Shown here one piece after another: positions 8,304 through 16,172 of a DNA stretch of 64,000 nucleotides. The first letter of the stretch is position 1; the number at the start of each line of letters is the position of its first letter. Under the pieces are notes generated by a model that saw nothing but the letters and a program-made list of their open reading frames with translations, did no database searches and was not told the DNA's origin. Both the position numbers and the translations under genes were made by a program. Source of the DNA: Taklimakanibacter sp050251035. Its GTDB lineage: Bacteria > Pseudomonadota > Alphaproteobacteria > Rhizobiales > Aestuariivirgaceae. The stretch covers positions 1-64,000 of the forward strand of contig JBFWNN010000016.1 in the NCBI GenBank assembly GCA_050251035.1. The letters are read 5' to 3'.

Positions 8304-9650
8304 TCAGCCCTTCATCAGGCCTTCGAGCTTCTTGGCGGTATCGCCCACCACCTGCTTCGCATCCTCGCCATTGAGTACCGCGCGCTGCACCAGCTCGGCG
8401 ATGACGTTGCTGGCGATGATCTCGTTGGCCTTGAGATTGGGCTTGTGCGCCTCGGTCTCGAAGCCCAGGTTCTTGCCCGAAGCCGCGGCCTTGGCCATCA
8501 GCTCGACATCGGCCTTGTGCTTCTGGATGATCGGGTCGGCGAGATAGGCCGGGTCTTCGGCAATGGTCTTGAGCACCGGCAGCACATGCCCTGGAGCGGC
8601 ATGGAGCTGCGGGATGTAGCCCTTGGGCTCGAACAGGAAGGCGGCGAAGGCCTTGCTCTCCGCCAGGTTGGCGACACCCTTGGGGATGAACACCGAGGGG
8701 AAGTCGTTGAAGGTCCAGCTCGCCACCTCCTTGGAGATGGTCGGATAGGTGACGCAGGTCACGTGATCCGCGATCTCGGGATTCTGCTTGGTGACATTGG
8801 CCAGCACGCGGCCGGCATAGATGCCGGTGGCGGTGGCGCCCGACACGAAGGCGGTGAGGCTCTCGCCCCAGCTGTAGCCGGTGGCGCCCGGCGGGCAGAA
8901 TTCGCGCATCGATTTGTAGAATTCGAGCGCGTCATAGGTCGGCTTGGCGTCGATGGCGACGGCGAGATCGGGGGCGAAGACCTGGCCGCCGGCGCGGTGG
9001 ATGAAGCCGATGAAGATCAGCGAGGTCATGCTGTTGAGGCCATAGGGCAAGGGCGCGCCATAGATGCCGCCGCCCTGCATCTTCTGGCAGGCGGCCCTGA
9101 GCTCGTCCCAGGTCTCGGGCGCCTTGTCGACGCCCGCCTTCTGCATGAGGTCGCGGCGCAGCCACAGCATGTCGGCCGCCGTGTTGCCGATCGGCGTGCC
9201 ACAATAATGGCCGTCCGCCGTCTTGTAGACGTCATTGGCGCCCGGGAAATAATTGGCCGCGCCGACCGAGTTGATGACGTCGTCCATCGGCTCGAGCAGC
9301 CCTTGCCCGTAATAATTCTGGGCGGCGAAGGACGGCAGATGGGTCACGACGTTGGGCAGCTGCTTGGAGGAGAAGGCGGCGGCGAACTGCGCCGGATAGC
9401 CTTCATCGGACGTCGCCTCGAACAGGACTTTGACATTGGGATGCGCCGCTTCGAAGGTCGCGATCTGCGCCTGATACATCTTGAGCTGGTCGGGCGAGGC
9501 CTGCGGCGACCACCAGCGCAAGGTGATCGGATCGGCGGCCAGGGCGCCCTTCCCGAATGACGCGGCGCCCGCCGCCAGGGCGGCTCCGCCGACGGCTTTC
9601 AGCAGGCGGCGGCGCGAAACGGCGCGGCCGGCCGGATGGATCTGGGTCAT
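8304..9650 (-). CDS. Extracellular solute-binding protein of sugar-type ABC transporter, Tat-exported
   Basis: Periplasmic binding protein of 448 aa, family 1 (MalE/UgpB-like). A twin-arginine signal is visible at the N terminus (SRRRLLKAVGG followed by a hydrophobic stretch and GALA), predicting export in folded form. The mature part begins DPITLRWWSPQASP. It heads a minus-strand operon that runs through two permeases, an ATPase, a DHDPS-family lyase and two SDRs to 2951. A candidate IclR-type operator lies 36 bp upstream of its start (9686-9699). A stem-loop follows its stop codon. Confidence 0.9.
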   Translation of the reverse strand: MTQIHPAGRAVSRRRLLKAVGGAALAAGAASFGKGALAADPITLRWWSPQASPDQLKMYQAQIATFEAAHPNVKVLFEATSDEGYPAQFAAAFSSKQLPNVVTHLPSFAAQNYYGQGLLEPMDDVINSVGAANYFPGANDVYKTADGHYCGTPIGNTAADMLWLRRDLMQKAGVDKAPETWDELRAACQKMQGGGIYGAPLPYGLNSMTSLIFIGFIHRAGGQVFAPDLAVAIDAKPTYDALEFYKSMREFCPPGATGYSWGESLTAFVSGATATGIYAGRVLANVTKQNPEIADHVTCVTYPTISKEVASWTFNDFPSVFIPKGVANLAESKAFAAFLFEPKGYIPQLHAAPGHVLPVLKTIAEDPAYLADPIIQKHKADVELMAKAAASGKNLGFETEAHKPNLKANEIIASNVIAELVQRAVLNGEDAKQVVGDTAKKLEGLMKG

Positions 9651-9685
9651 GGCTGTTCCTCACCTGTCAAAGATTATTCGCAATT

Positions 9686-9699
9686 CGCACTAATGTTCG
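9686..9699. promoter_or_regulatory. Candidate IclR-type operator CGCAC-TAAT-GTTCG
   Basis: The 16 bases at 9684-9699 are identical to 28905-28920, in front of the aminotransferase/GcvP operon next to the IclR gene. They form a near-perfect inverted repeat (CGCAC/GTTCG, 4-bp spacer). The site is 36 bp upstream of the binding-protein gene, with AAGATT/AATCTT arms also flanking it. Binding by the IclR protein encoded at 29144 is inferred. Confidence 0.5.
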
Positions 9700-9746
9700 C
9701 AATCTTGCACCCGCTACCGGACATTGCAAGTGAAACCTGCGCGCGA

Positions 9747-10901
9747 TCACGTCCGCACGGCGAAACGGTCGGGCGAATAAGGCGCGAGGTCTTCGTCCGG
9801 CCGGCGGCCGGTCATGACCTGGGCCACGAGCTGCGCCGAATAGGGCCCGAGCGTATAGCCGGCATCGCCCGGGATGGCGGTGAAGAGGCCGGGGATGCGC
9901 GCGACCGCGCCGAGCACGCCCTTGCCGTCGACGGCGGTGTTGACGCCGGCCCAGTTGCGGATGATGTGCAAGGACGCGAGGCGCGGCACGACATGCCGGG
10001 CGAGCGCCAGATTGCCGATGAGGCTCGTGAGATCCACCGTCGGATGCCGTCTGTCGCCGGCGAGATGCGCGGGCCAGCCGCCGCCGATGACGATCTGCCC
10101 CGTGGCGAACTGCTTGAGCGTGATCATGCGGTCGGCATGCTGCACCAGATGGCCGATCAAGGGCGCCGTCGCCTCGGTGATGTTCATATGGAGCGGCTCG
10201 GCCTCCGCCGGAATGTTCACCCCGAGCATCGCCGCGAGCGGCCTGCTGCCCGAAGCGGCGGCTATGGCCAGCCTGCCCGCCGTGACCGTGCCGCGTCCGG
10301 TCGCGACCGCGAAGCCGTTGCCTGCGCGCGCGATGCGCTCGACCGTTTCGCCCGCGATCACCGTGACGCCCGATGCCAGGAGCCAGCGCCGGATGGCGGC
10401 GTTGCACAGAAGCGGATTGAGCTTGCCTTCGTCGAAGCAGATCTCGGCGCCCACCACCGCCGGCCCGAAATAAGGCGCGATGCGGTCGAGGGCGGCGCGG
10501 TCGAGAATATCGACGGCGAGCCCCAGCGCGCTTTCGCGCCGCGCCTTGGCGGCGAGGAAGTCGAGCTGGTCGGCGCTTTCCGCGACCATCAGCCCGCCGG
10601 TGAGCTTGAGATCGAAATCGGCGCCGAGCTTGCGCTCGAAGGCCTGCCAGAAGGCGACCGCCCTGGGATAGAGCGGCAATTGCCGTTCCATGCCCGGCAC
10701 ATTCTGCGGGTAGAGCCGCATGAAACGGCTCTGCATCTGCACATGCAGGCTGCCGGCATTGGCATGGGTGCCGCCGATGCGACCGTCGTCGACGAGGGCG
10801 ACGCCCAGGCCTTCCTCGGCCAGGAAGCCCGCCAGGCACGACCCGACGATGCCGCCGCCGATGACCGCGACATCCGCCTCATCGATCATGGGATGGCGCA
10901 T
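9747..10901 (-). CDS. FAD-dependent oxidoreductase, DAO/glycine oxidase (DadA/OoxB-like) family
   Basis: Flavoprotein of 384 aa that should oxidise the C-N bond of an amino acid or opine. It has an N-terminal FAD Rossmann motif IGGGIVGSCLAGFLAEEG and a C-terminal DAO-fold end with INTAVDGKGVLG-like features (GVNTAVDGKGV). It lies 17 bp downstream of a fused iron-sulfur/FAD oxidoreductase, the arrangement of opine oxidase and D-hydroxyproline dehydrogenase subunits. It is a clear paralogue of the protein at 17235-18389: both share a NAGSLH motif and IGGGWPA. Electrons probably pass to the partner's Fe-S clusters. Confidence 0.85.
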   Translation of the reverse strand: MRHPMIDEADVAVIGGGIVGSCLAGFLAEEGLGVALVDDGRIGGTHANAGSLHVQMQSRFMRLYPQNVPGMERQLPLYPRAVAFWQAFERKLGADFDLKLTGGLMVAESADQLDFLAAKARRESALGLAVDILDRAALDRIAPYFGPAVVGAEICFDEGKLNPLLCNAAIRRWLLASGVTVIAGETVERIARAGNGFAVATGRGTVTAGRLAIAAASGSRPLAAMLGVNIPAEAEPLHMNITEATAPLIGHLVQHADRMITLKQFATGQIVIGGGWPAHLAGDRRHPTVDLTSLIGNLALARHVVPRLASLHIIRNWAGVNTAVDGKGVLGAVARIPGLFTAIPGDAGYTLGPYSAQLVAQVMTGRRPDEDLAPYSPDRFAVRT

Positions 10902-10918
10902 GCCCGCCTCGCCCTTCG

Positions 10919-12598
10919 TCAGCCGACGAGATCAGCGATGCTGACCGGACGCGCCGGCGGCCGCGGGGCGAAGCCTGAGAATTCGTCGCGGGCGCGGCCA
11001 CAGCGTTCGGCCAGCAAGGCATCGAGAACGGGCGCGCAATAGCGGCCCTGGCAGCGCCCCATGCCGAGGCGGGTGCGCCGCTTGACGGCGCCGATCGCCT
11101 CGAGCTCCTCGGCGAGCGCCGTTTCGATCTGACCGAAGCTCACCTCCTCGCAGCGGCAGATCAGCGTGTCGGACCGGGCGAGATCGGCGCGCCACGGAGC
11201 GGCGCGATAGAGCCTCCACAGAGCGCGCTGGAAGCGGCGATGGCGCGCGCGGTCGGCGGCGGCCTTACTGCGCTGTTCGGCGGCGCGCCCGGTCAGCGCA
11301 TGGCCCAAGGAAGCCGCGGCAGCGAGCCCTGAGAGCGTGCCTTGCGCCAAGGCGATGCGGGCGCCGCCAAGGCCGGTGCAGTCGCCGAGCGCATAGACAT
11401 GGCGCATGTCGGTGAGCCCGTCCGCATCGCAGCGCGTCACCAATTGCCGGCGCTCGGCATCATAGACGTGGCCGCAGCCCAGCATGCGCAGCAATTCATT
11501 CGCCGGCTCGAAGCCATAGCCGAGGCACAGGACGTCGACGTCGAAACTTTCTTCCGCGCCGTCCGACGCGGCGACGCGCACATGCAGGCCAGCCGCCCTT
11601 TTCTCGACGCCGGTGACCACCTTGCCATGGATCATCGGCACCTTCCCGGCGCGCCGCGTCAGATGATAGCGCAGACCGTCGCGCACCAGACCCGGCGCGT
11701 CCAGGAGCATGGCGAGGAACGCGCCGAGATCGCTCAAGGCCGGACGTGGCGCCGCCTCGACCACGGCCTTGACCTCGGCGCCGCCGGCCAGAAGCTCCGC
11801 CGCCAGTTGCAGATTGAGCGGACCGTTGCCGGCGATGAGCACACGCCGGCCCGGCAGCCTTCGCGCCATGCGCCACAAAGTCTGCACGGCGCCCGTGGTC
11901 ATCACGCCGGGCAGCGTCCAGCCGGGGACCGGCCAGCCGCGCTCATAGGCGCCCGTGGCGATGATCGTCGCCTTGGGCTGGAAGCGGATGGTGCGGCCGG
12001 CGACAGTCGCGGCATAGTCGTTGGGCTGGAAGGCGCCCCAGACGGTGACGCCGCCGCGCAATTCGACGCCCAGTGCGCGCGCCGTCGCGATGAGATCGGC
12101 ACCTTCGCGATGCTGCGCGTCGGGCACGGCGATGTCGCCGCCCGCGACCGCCACTTGCTTGAAATATTGCCCGCCGGCATGCGCCCGCTCGTCGACCACG
12201 GTGACCGCGGCGCCGGCGCTCTTCGCCGCGATCGCCGCGGCGAGCCCGCCCGGTCCCGCGCCGATGACCAGGATTTCCGGCCGCTCGACGGCGATGTCGT
12301 CGATGGTGACAGGACTTGCACCTTCGGGGAGCGCCGGCAGCGGGCGCGCATGCGCCTCGCGCTTCACCGTGAGCGGCCGGTCGATCAGCGTCATGCAGGC
12401 GCGCTGATTGGGTTTGCCGTCTACCTCGACGAGACAATCCTGGCACACGCCCATGCCGCAGAAGACGGAGCGCTCGGCGCCTTGGCGCGTGGTGCGGAAG
12501 GCCGTGACGCCATGCGCCAGGAGCGCCGCGGCCAGGCTTTCCCCGGCACGCGCTGCAATGGTCTCACCCTCGAAATCGATCGGAATCGTCTGGCTCAT
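10919..12598 (-). CDS. Fused 2Fe-2S / FAD-NAD(P) oxidoreductase / BFD-type 2Fe-2S protein (opine oxidase subunit A-like)
   Basis: Protein of 559 aa with three parts. Residues 1-90 are an HcnA-like 2Fe-2S domain with Cys47, 52, 55 and 68. A pyridine-nucleotide-disulfide-type FAD domain with IGAGPGGLAAAIAA follows from about residue 108. The C-terminal BFD-like 2Fe-2S domain carries Cys481, 483, 516 and 521 (ICRCEE, CQGRYC). In hydrogen cyanide synthase, opine oxidase and hydroxyproline dehydrogenase the first part is often a separate small subunit; here it is fused. It should form a complex with the DAO-type protein encoded 17 bp downstream. It is divergent from the SDR at 12680, so the 81-bp gap holds both promoters. 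Confidence 0.87.
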   Translation of the reverse strand: MSQTIPIDFEGETIAARAGESLAAALLAHGVTAFRTTRQGAERSVFCGMGVCQDCLVEVDGKPNQRACMTLIDRPLTVKREAHARPLPALPEGASPVTIDDIAVERPEILVIGAGPGGLAAAIAAKSAGAAVTVVDERAHAGGQYFKQVAVAGGDIAVPDAQHREGADLIATARALGVELRGGVTVWGAFQPNDYAATVAGRTIRFQPKATIIATGAYERGWPVPGWTLPGVMTTGAVQTLWRMARRLPGRRVLIAGNGPLNLQLAAELLAGGAEVKAVVEAAPRPALSDLGAFLAMLLDAPGLVRDGLRYHLTRRAGKVPMIHGKVVTGVEKRAAGLHVRVAASDGAEESFDVDVLCLGYGFEPANELLRMLGCGHVYDAERRQLVTRCDADGLTDMRHVYALGDCTGLGGARIALAQGTLSGLAAAASLGHALTGRAAEQRSKAAADRARHRRFQRALWRLYRAAPWRADLARSDTLICRCEEVSFGQIETALAEELEAIGAVKRRTRLGMGRCQGRYCAPVLDALLAERCGRARDEFSGFAPRPPARPVSIADLVG

Positions 12599-12622
12599 CG
12601 CGCCCCGGAAATGATCTTTTGT

Positions 12623-12637
12623 GTTCGTAACACGAAC
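12623..12637. promoter_or_regulatory. Perfect inverted repeat in divergent promoter (GTTCGT-N3-ACGAAC)
   Basis: A perfect 6+3+6 palindrome in the 81-bp gap between the divergent oxidoreductase and SDR genes, followed at once by the 8-bp palindrome GTGTACAC (12640-12647) and CTATAC. The half-sites GTTCG/CGAAC are those of the IclR-type motif, but in the opposite arrangement. A regulator-binding role is likely from position and symmetry; which protein binds is unknown. Confidence 0.45.
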
Positions 12638-12679
12638 TTGTGTACACTATACAGCGGGAAATGGACTTCATCACGGGAC

Positions 12680-13441
12680 ATGACAATGACGGGGCTTCTC
12701 GACGGCCGAATTGCACTGATCACCGGTGGAACGCGCGGCCTCGGCCTCGCCATAGCCCGGCGTTTCGCCGCGGCGGGCTGCCGCGGCGCGCTGGTCGATC
12801 TCGTGGGCGCGCAGGCGGAAGGCGACGCGCCTTCCGGCTTCACCACGGTCGCCGGCGACGTCGGCGACGAAGCCTCGCTTGCCGCGGCGGTGAAGACGGC
12901 GGTCGACACATTCGGCGGACTCGACATCGTCATCGCCAATGCCGGCGTCGTGCCGCCCTGGCGCGAGACCGAAACGCTCGACATGGCGGAATGGGACCGC
13001 GTCATGGCGGTCAATGTGCGCGGCATCGCGCTCACCCTCAAGCACACGGTGCCGGCGCTCAAGCGCAAGGGCGGCGCCGTCGTCGCCATGGCCTCGATCA
13101 ACGCCTTCACCGCCCATCCGCGCCAGATGCTCTACACCGCGAGCAAACATGCGGTCCTCGGCATCGTGAGGGCCGCGGCGCGCGATCTCGGCCGCTATGG
13201 CATCCGCGTCAATGCCGTGGCGCCCGGGCCGATCGCGACGGCGGCACTCGTCGAGCGCATCCGCACGCGCGCGCTCGCCGGCCCGGCGGAGGACGAAGCC
13301 TTCGCCGCGCTCGCCCGCGAGACGGCGCTCGGCCGGCTCGCCACCGCGGACGAGGTGGCCAAGGCGACGCTCTTCCTCGCCAGCGATCTCGCCAGCGGCA
13401 TCAGCGGCGAACTGCTTCCGGTCGATGCGGGCCTCCCATAG
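12680..13441 (+). CDS. SDR family NAD(P)-dependent oxidoreductase
   Basis: Classical SDR of 253 aa. TGGTRGLG binds the dinucleotide, NAGVV and the catalytic Ser in MASINAF follow, and YTASK gives the catalytic Tyr/Lys. The ATG at 12680 fits the family N terminus (MTMTGLLDGRIALITGG); the frame stays open far upstream on the antisense side of the divergent gene, but that extension has no SDR character. A second ATG two codons later is also possible. It is followed after 60 bp by a second SDR gene. Probably oxidises a hydroxy intermediate of the opine/amino-acid module. Substrate unknown. Confidence 0.87.
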   Translation: MTMTGLLDGRIALITGGTRGLGLAIARRFAAAGCRGALVDLVGAQAEGDAPSGFTTVAGDVGDEASLAAAVKTAVDTFGGLDIVIANAGVVPPWRETETLDMAEWDRVMAVNVRGIALTLKHTVPALKRKGGAVVAMASINAFTAHPRQMLYTASKHAVLGIVRAAARDLGRYGIRVNAVAPGPIATAALVERIRTRALAGPAEDEAFAALARETALGRLATADEVAKATLFLASDLASGISGELLPVDAGLP

Positions 13442-13455
13442 ACCTATCGATTTAA

Positions 13456-13472
13456 GTATGCACGATGTATAC
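13456..13472. promoter_or_regulatory. Candidate GntR-type operator, GTATGC and GTATAC boxes 11 bp apart
   Basis: GTATGC (13456-13461) and GTATAC (13467-13472) start 11 bp apart, 30 bp upstream of the SDR start at 13502. The same spacing of GTATAC-like boxes recurs at 17203-17219 and 22330-22346. GTATAC is a core typical of FCD-type GntR operators, and such a regulator is encoded at 18449. Binding is inferred. Confidence 0.5.
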
Positions 13473-13501
13473 TCGATTTCACACGCACAGGGAACCCCGC
13501 T

Positions 13502-14269
13502 ATGTTCGAACTCACCGACAGGACCGTCCTCGTCACCGGCGCCTCGAAGGGCATTGGCGCGGCGATCGTCGCGACGCTCGGCAAGGCCGGGGCCAATGTC
13601 ATCGCCCATTATGGCAGCGACGCCGCGGGCGCCCGCGAAGCGGTGGCGGCCATCCCGCCCGCGCGGGTGAAGCTCATCGGCGCCGATCTCGGCAAGACGG
13701 GCGATGTCGACCGGCTGTGGGCGGAAGCGCTGGGCTGGACGGGCCGCGTCGACGTCGTGGTCAACAACGCCGCGGTCATGCGGCTTCAGGGCGGCATCGA
13801 GGATGACGAGGCCCTGTGGGACGAGGTCTGGGACGAGGCGCTCAAGGTCAATGTGCTCGCCCCTGCCCGCCTGATGCGCCATGCCGTCCGGCACTATCTC
13901 GACAGAGGCGGCGGCATCCTGGTGACCATCTCGAGCTGGGCGGCGCAGCGCGGCCCCGGCAATCCCGCCCTCATCGCCTATGCCGCCTCCAAGGGCGCGG
14001 TGCTCGCCGCCACCAAGACCATCGCGCGCAACTATGCCAGGCGGAATGTCCTCGCCTATGTCGTGGCCCCCGGCGTGGTGCGCACGCGGCTGTCCGAGCA
14101 GGCCGCGGCCGCAACCGGCGGCGAGGCCGCGTTCACCGCGACGCTCGCCATGGGCGAATGGGTGCCGCCTGCCGACATCGCGAGCCTGGTGACCTTCCTC
14201 GCCTCAGGTTCCGCGAAGCATCTGAGCGGCGCCACCCTCGACGTCAATGGCGCCAGCTACATCCGCTGA
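13502..14269 (+). CDS. SDR family NAD(P)-dependent oxidoreductase
   Basis: Classical SDR of 255 aa with TGASKGIG, NNAAVM, the catalytic Ser region ISSWAAQ and an intact YAASK motif. Its end (VNGASYIR) and overall layout resemble the SDR at 48533-49300, whose Tyr is replaced by Asp, so this copy is a useful reference for that protein. It follows another SDR by 60 bp that include a two-box operator and an AGGGAA ribosome-binding site. Likely part of the GntR-controlled module. Confidence 0.87.
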   Translation: MFELTDRTVLVTGASKGIGAAIVATLGKAGANVIAHYGSDAAGAREAVAAIPPARVKLIGADLGKTGDVDRLWAEALGWTGRVDVVVNNAAVMRLQGGIEDDEALWDEVWDEALKVNVLAPARLMRHAVRHYLDRGGGILVTISSWAAQRGPGNPALIAYAASKGAVLAATKTIARNYARRNVLAYVVAPGVVRTRLSEQAAAATGGEAAFTATLAMGEWVPPADIASLVTFLASGSAKHLSGATLDVNGASYIR

Positions 14270-14298
14270 AGGCGGGATCCGGGTCACGTCGGCTAAAC

Positions 14299-14327
14299 TT
14301 GACAATCTGTCATGTTTAACCTACATC
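14299..14327 (+). promoter_or_regulatory. Toxin-antitoxin promoter with overlapping palindromic operator
   Basis: TTGACA (14299-14304) makes a consensus -35 box, with a weak -10 such as TACATC (14322-14327) 17 bp downstream. The inverted repeat TGACA-N3-TGTCA (14300-14312) overlaps the -35. This fits negative autoregulation by the antitoxin/toxin complex, as is usual for HigBA/RelBE-type loci. If this -10 is used, transcription would begin close to the GTG at 14333. Confidence 0.5.
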
Positions 14328-14635
14328 ACCTCGTGACTGAATTCATCCGAACCCAGGCGTTTGACGACTGGCTGGCGCGACTCAAGGGCCAGCAGGCCCG
14401 AACACGCATTGCTGCCCGCATATTTCGATTTGAAGAAACCGGTCACCCTGGCGATACCAAGGCAGTGGGTGAAGGCGTTCGTGAAATGCGCTTTGATTTC
14501 GGTCCTGGTTACCGGGTGTATTACATCGTGTTGAGGCGCACTGTCATTCTGCTGGGCGGCAGCAAGTCCACACAGGTTTCCGACATCGAGACGGCCAAGC
14601 AGTTTGCCGACTACTGGAAAGGTCAGGAGCTATGA
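14312..14635 (+). CDS. RelE/ParE-superfamily toxin, HigB/Gp49-like addiction killer protein
   Basis: Small protein of 107 aa, probably an mRNA interferase of the HigB/Gp49 type. The family core starts EFIRTQAFDDWLARLKG, continues RIAARIFRFEETGHPGDTKAVGEGVREMRF, then GPGYRVYYI and LLGGSK. The family usually starts just before EFIRT, so GTG at 14333 (100 aa) is a serious alternative to ATG at 14312; neither has a clear ribosome-binding site. It overlaps the antitoxin gene by 4 bp (ATGA), toxin first. Codon use looks less GC-biased than that of its neighbours, which is consistent with acquisition by transfer. Confidence 0.85.
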   Translation: MFNLHHLVTEFIRTQAFDDWLARLKGQQARTRIAARIFRFEETGHPGDTKAVGEGVREMRFDFGPGYRVYYIVLRRTVILLGGSKSTQVSDIETAKQFADYWKGQEL

Positions 14636-15069
14636 GCACCACAAAGAGGGAAATGCCCGCCGGCGCGGCACTCTCACCCTTTGACGCCGCCGATTATCTC
14701 CACAGTCCCCAGGACGTCGCAATATTCCTAGAGGCTGTGCTTGAGGACTATGACGGCGATTCCCGTGTCATCGTGAAGGCGCTGGGTGTTGCCGCCCGGG
14801 CCCTCGGCATGCAGAAGATCGCGAAGGAAACCGGACTCAACCGTGAAGGGTTGTACCAAGCCCTGTCGGGCAAGGGTAATCCGAGCTTCGACACCGTGCT
14901 CAAGGTCATGCATGCGATCGGCGTCGAGCTCAGGCCTAAGGTCTTGCAACGCCGCCCGGCCGATGATCGCCGCAAAGCCAAACCTGGCCGGAAACGGCTC
15001 CAGACACGCCAACCGGCCGCCAAGAAGCGCTCTCAGTCCTCCAGCACCAAGGCGCGGCGCTCGAGATAG
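14632..15069 (+). CDS. HTH antitoxin (HigA-like addiction module antidote) with long basic C-terminal tail
   Basis: Antidote of 145 aa. Residues 16-100 match the family: FDAADYLHSPQDVAIFLEAVLEDYD followed by an XRE-type helix-turn-helix around AKETGLNREGLYQALSGKGNPSFDTVLKVMHAIGV. Family members are normally about 100 aa. The last ~40 residues here are an extra Lys/Arg-rich tail. The final 37 bp overlap the 3' end of the convergent flavin oxidoreductase gene. It should neutralise the upstream toxin and repress the TGACA-N3-TGTCA operator. AGGAG precedes the ATG. Confidence 0.85.
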   Translation: MSTTKREMPAGAALSPFDAADYLHSPQDVAIFLEAVLEDYDGDSRVIVKALGVAARALGMQKIAKETGLNREGLYQALSGKGNPSFDTVLKVMHAIGVELRPKVLQRRPADDRRKAKPGRKRLQTRQPAAKKRSQSSSTKARRSR

Positions 15070-16172
15070 AAGCCATATTGCTTCGGCAGCACGGCATAGG
15101 GATCGGCGAGGCCGAGCGTCAGCGCCGCGTGATAGGGCCAGTTCGGATCGGCCAGCGCCGCGCGGCCGATGGCGATGAGATCGGCCTGTCCTCCCGCAAG
15201 GATGGCTTCGGCCTGCGGCGCATCGATGATGGCGCCGACCGCCATGGTCGGCATCGCGGCTGCGTGCCGGATCGCCTCGGCATAGGGAACCTGGAAGCCG
15301 CGCTTCAGCTTGCGCCCCGACAGGGTGACCGAGCCCGCAATGCCGCCCGATGAGCAGTCGATGACATCGACGCCCAGCGCCTTGAGCGCGTTGGCCAGCG
15401 CGATGCTGTCTTCGATCGCCAGCCCGCCTTCGACACCGTCGACGGCCGAGAGACGATAGAACAGTGGCCGGTCGTCCGGCCACGCCTGGCGCACCGCCTC
15501 CGCCACCGCGAGCGGCAGCCGCATCCGCTTGGCCAGGCTGCCGCCATAGGCATCGCCGCGCCGGTTGGACACGGGCGAGACGAAGGAATGGAGCAGATAG
15601 CCATGGGCGCCATGGAACACGAGGATCTCGAAGCCAGCTGCCAGTGCGCGCCGGGCCGCCGCCACGAAGGCGCCGATGACCTCCGTGATCTCGGCCGCCG
15701 TCAGTTCGCGCGGGACCGGATAGCCCTCCTTTTCGGGCACAGCGCTCGGCCCCACCGTGATCCAGGGCTTCTCCACGCCATCGGCCGGCAAAGGCTGCGC
15801 TCCGTCCCAGGGCCGCGCCATGCTGGCGCGCCGCCCGGCATGGCCGATCTGGATCGCCGGCACTGCCCCATGCGCGCGAAGCAGGTCACTCACCTGCTTG
15901 AGGCGGACAATCTGCCCGTCCTCCCAGATGCCGGTGCAGCCCGGTGTGATGCGGCCGTCGCGCAGGACCGCCGTCGCCTCGACGAAGACGCATCCGAATC
16001 CGCCGAGCGCGAAGCGGCTGTGATGGCCGAGATGCCAGTCCTGCATATAGCCGTCGCGCGCCATATATTGGCACATGGGCGAGACGACGATGCGGTTCCT
16101 GAGCACTGTGCGGCGGATGGCGAACGGCGTGAAGAGGCGAGGCGGCGTCAAGGCGGGCTGTCCGTCCGTCAC
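15033..16172 (-). CDS. NADH:flavin oxidoreductase / old yellow enzyme family (YqjM-like)
   Basis: FMN-binding TIM-barrel oxidoreductase of 379 aa that reduces activated C=C bonds or acts on N-containing substrates. Visible motifs are VSPMCQY near the N terminus (as in YqjM), QIGHAGRRASM, the FHGAHGYLLHSFVSPVSNRR segment and YGGS. GTG at 16172 was chosen because it overlaps the stop of the upstream lyase gene (GTGA) and gives the family N terminus. The frame is open to 16463, but that part lies inside the lyase gene and is not conserved-looking. Its 3' end overlaps the antitoxin gene by 37 bp, tail to tail. Confidence 0.88.
   Translation of the reverse strand: MTDGQPALTPPRLFTPFAIRRTVLRNRIVVSPMCQYMARDGYMQDWHLGHHSRFALGGFGCVFVEATAVLRDGRITPGCTGIWEDGQIVRLKQVSDLLRAHGAVPAIQIGHAGRRASMARPWDGAQPLPADGVEKPWITVGPSAVPEKEGYPVPRELTAAEITEVIGAFVAAARRALAAGFEILVFHGAHGYLLHSFVSPVSNRRGDAYGGSLAKRMRLPLAVAEAVRQAWPDDRPLFYRLSAVDGVEGGLAIEDSIALANALKALGVDVIDCSSGGIAGSVTLSGRKLKRGFQVPYAEAIRHAAAMPTMAVGAIIDAPQAEAILAGGQADLIAIGRAALADPNWPYHAALTLGLADPYAVLPKQYGFYLERRALVLED

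Noticed and set aside
11342..12679. Long open frame upstream of and in frame with the SDR at 12680
   Set aside because: It runs antisense to the well-supported fused Fe-S/FAD oxidoreductase gene and its translation has no recognisable domain. Open antisense frames are expected in DNA this rich in GC.
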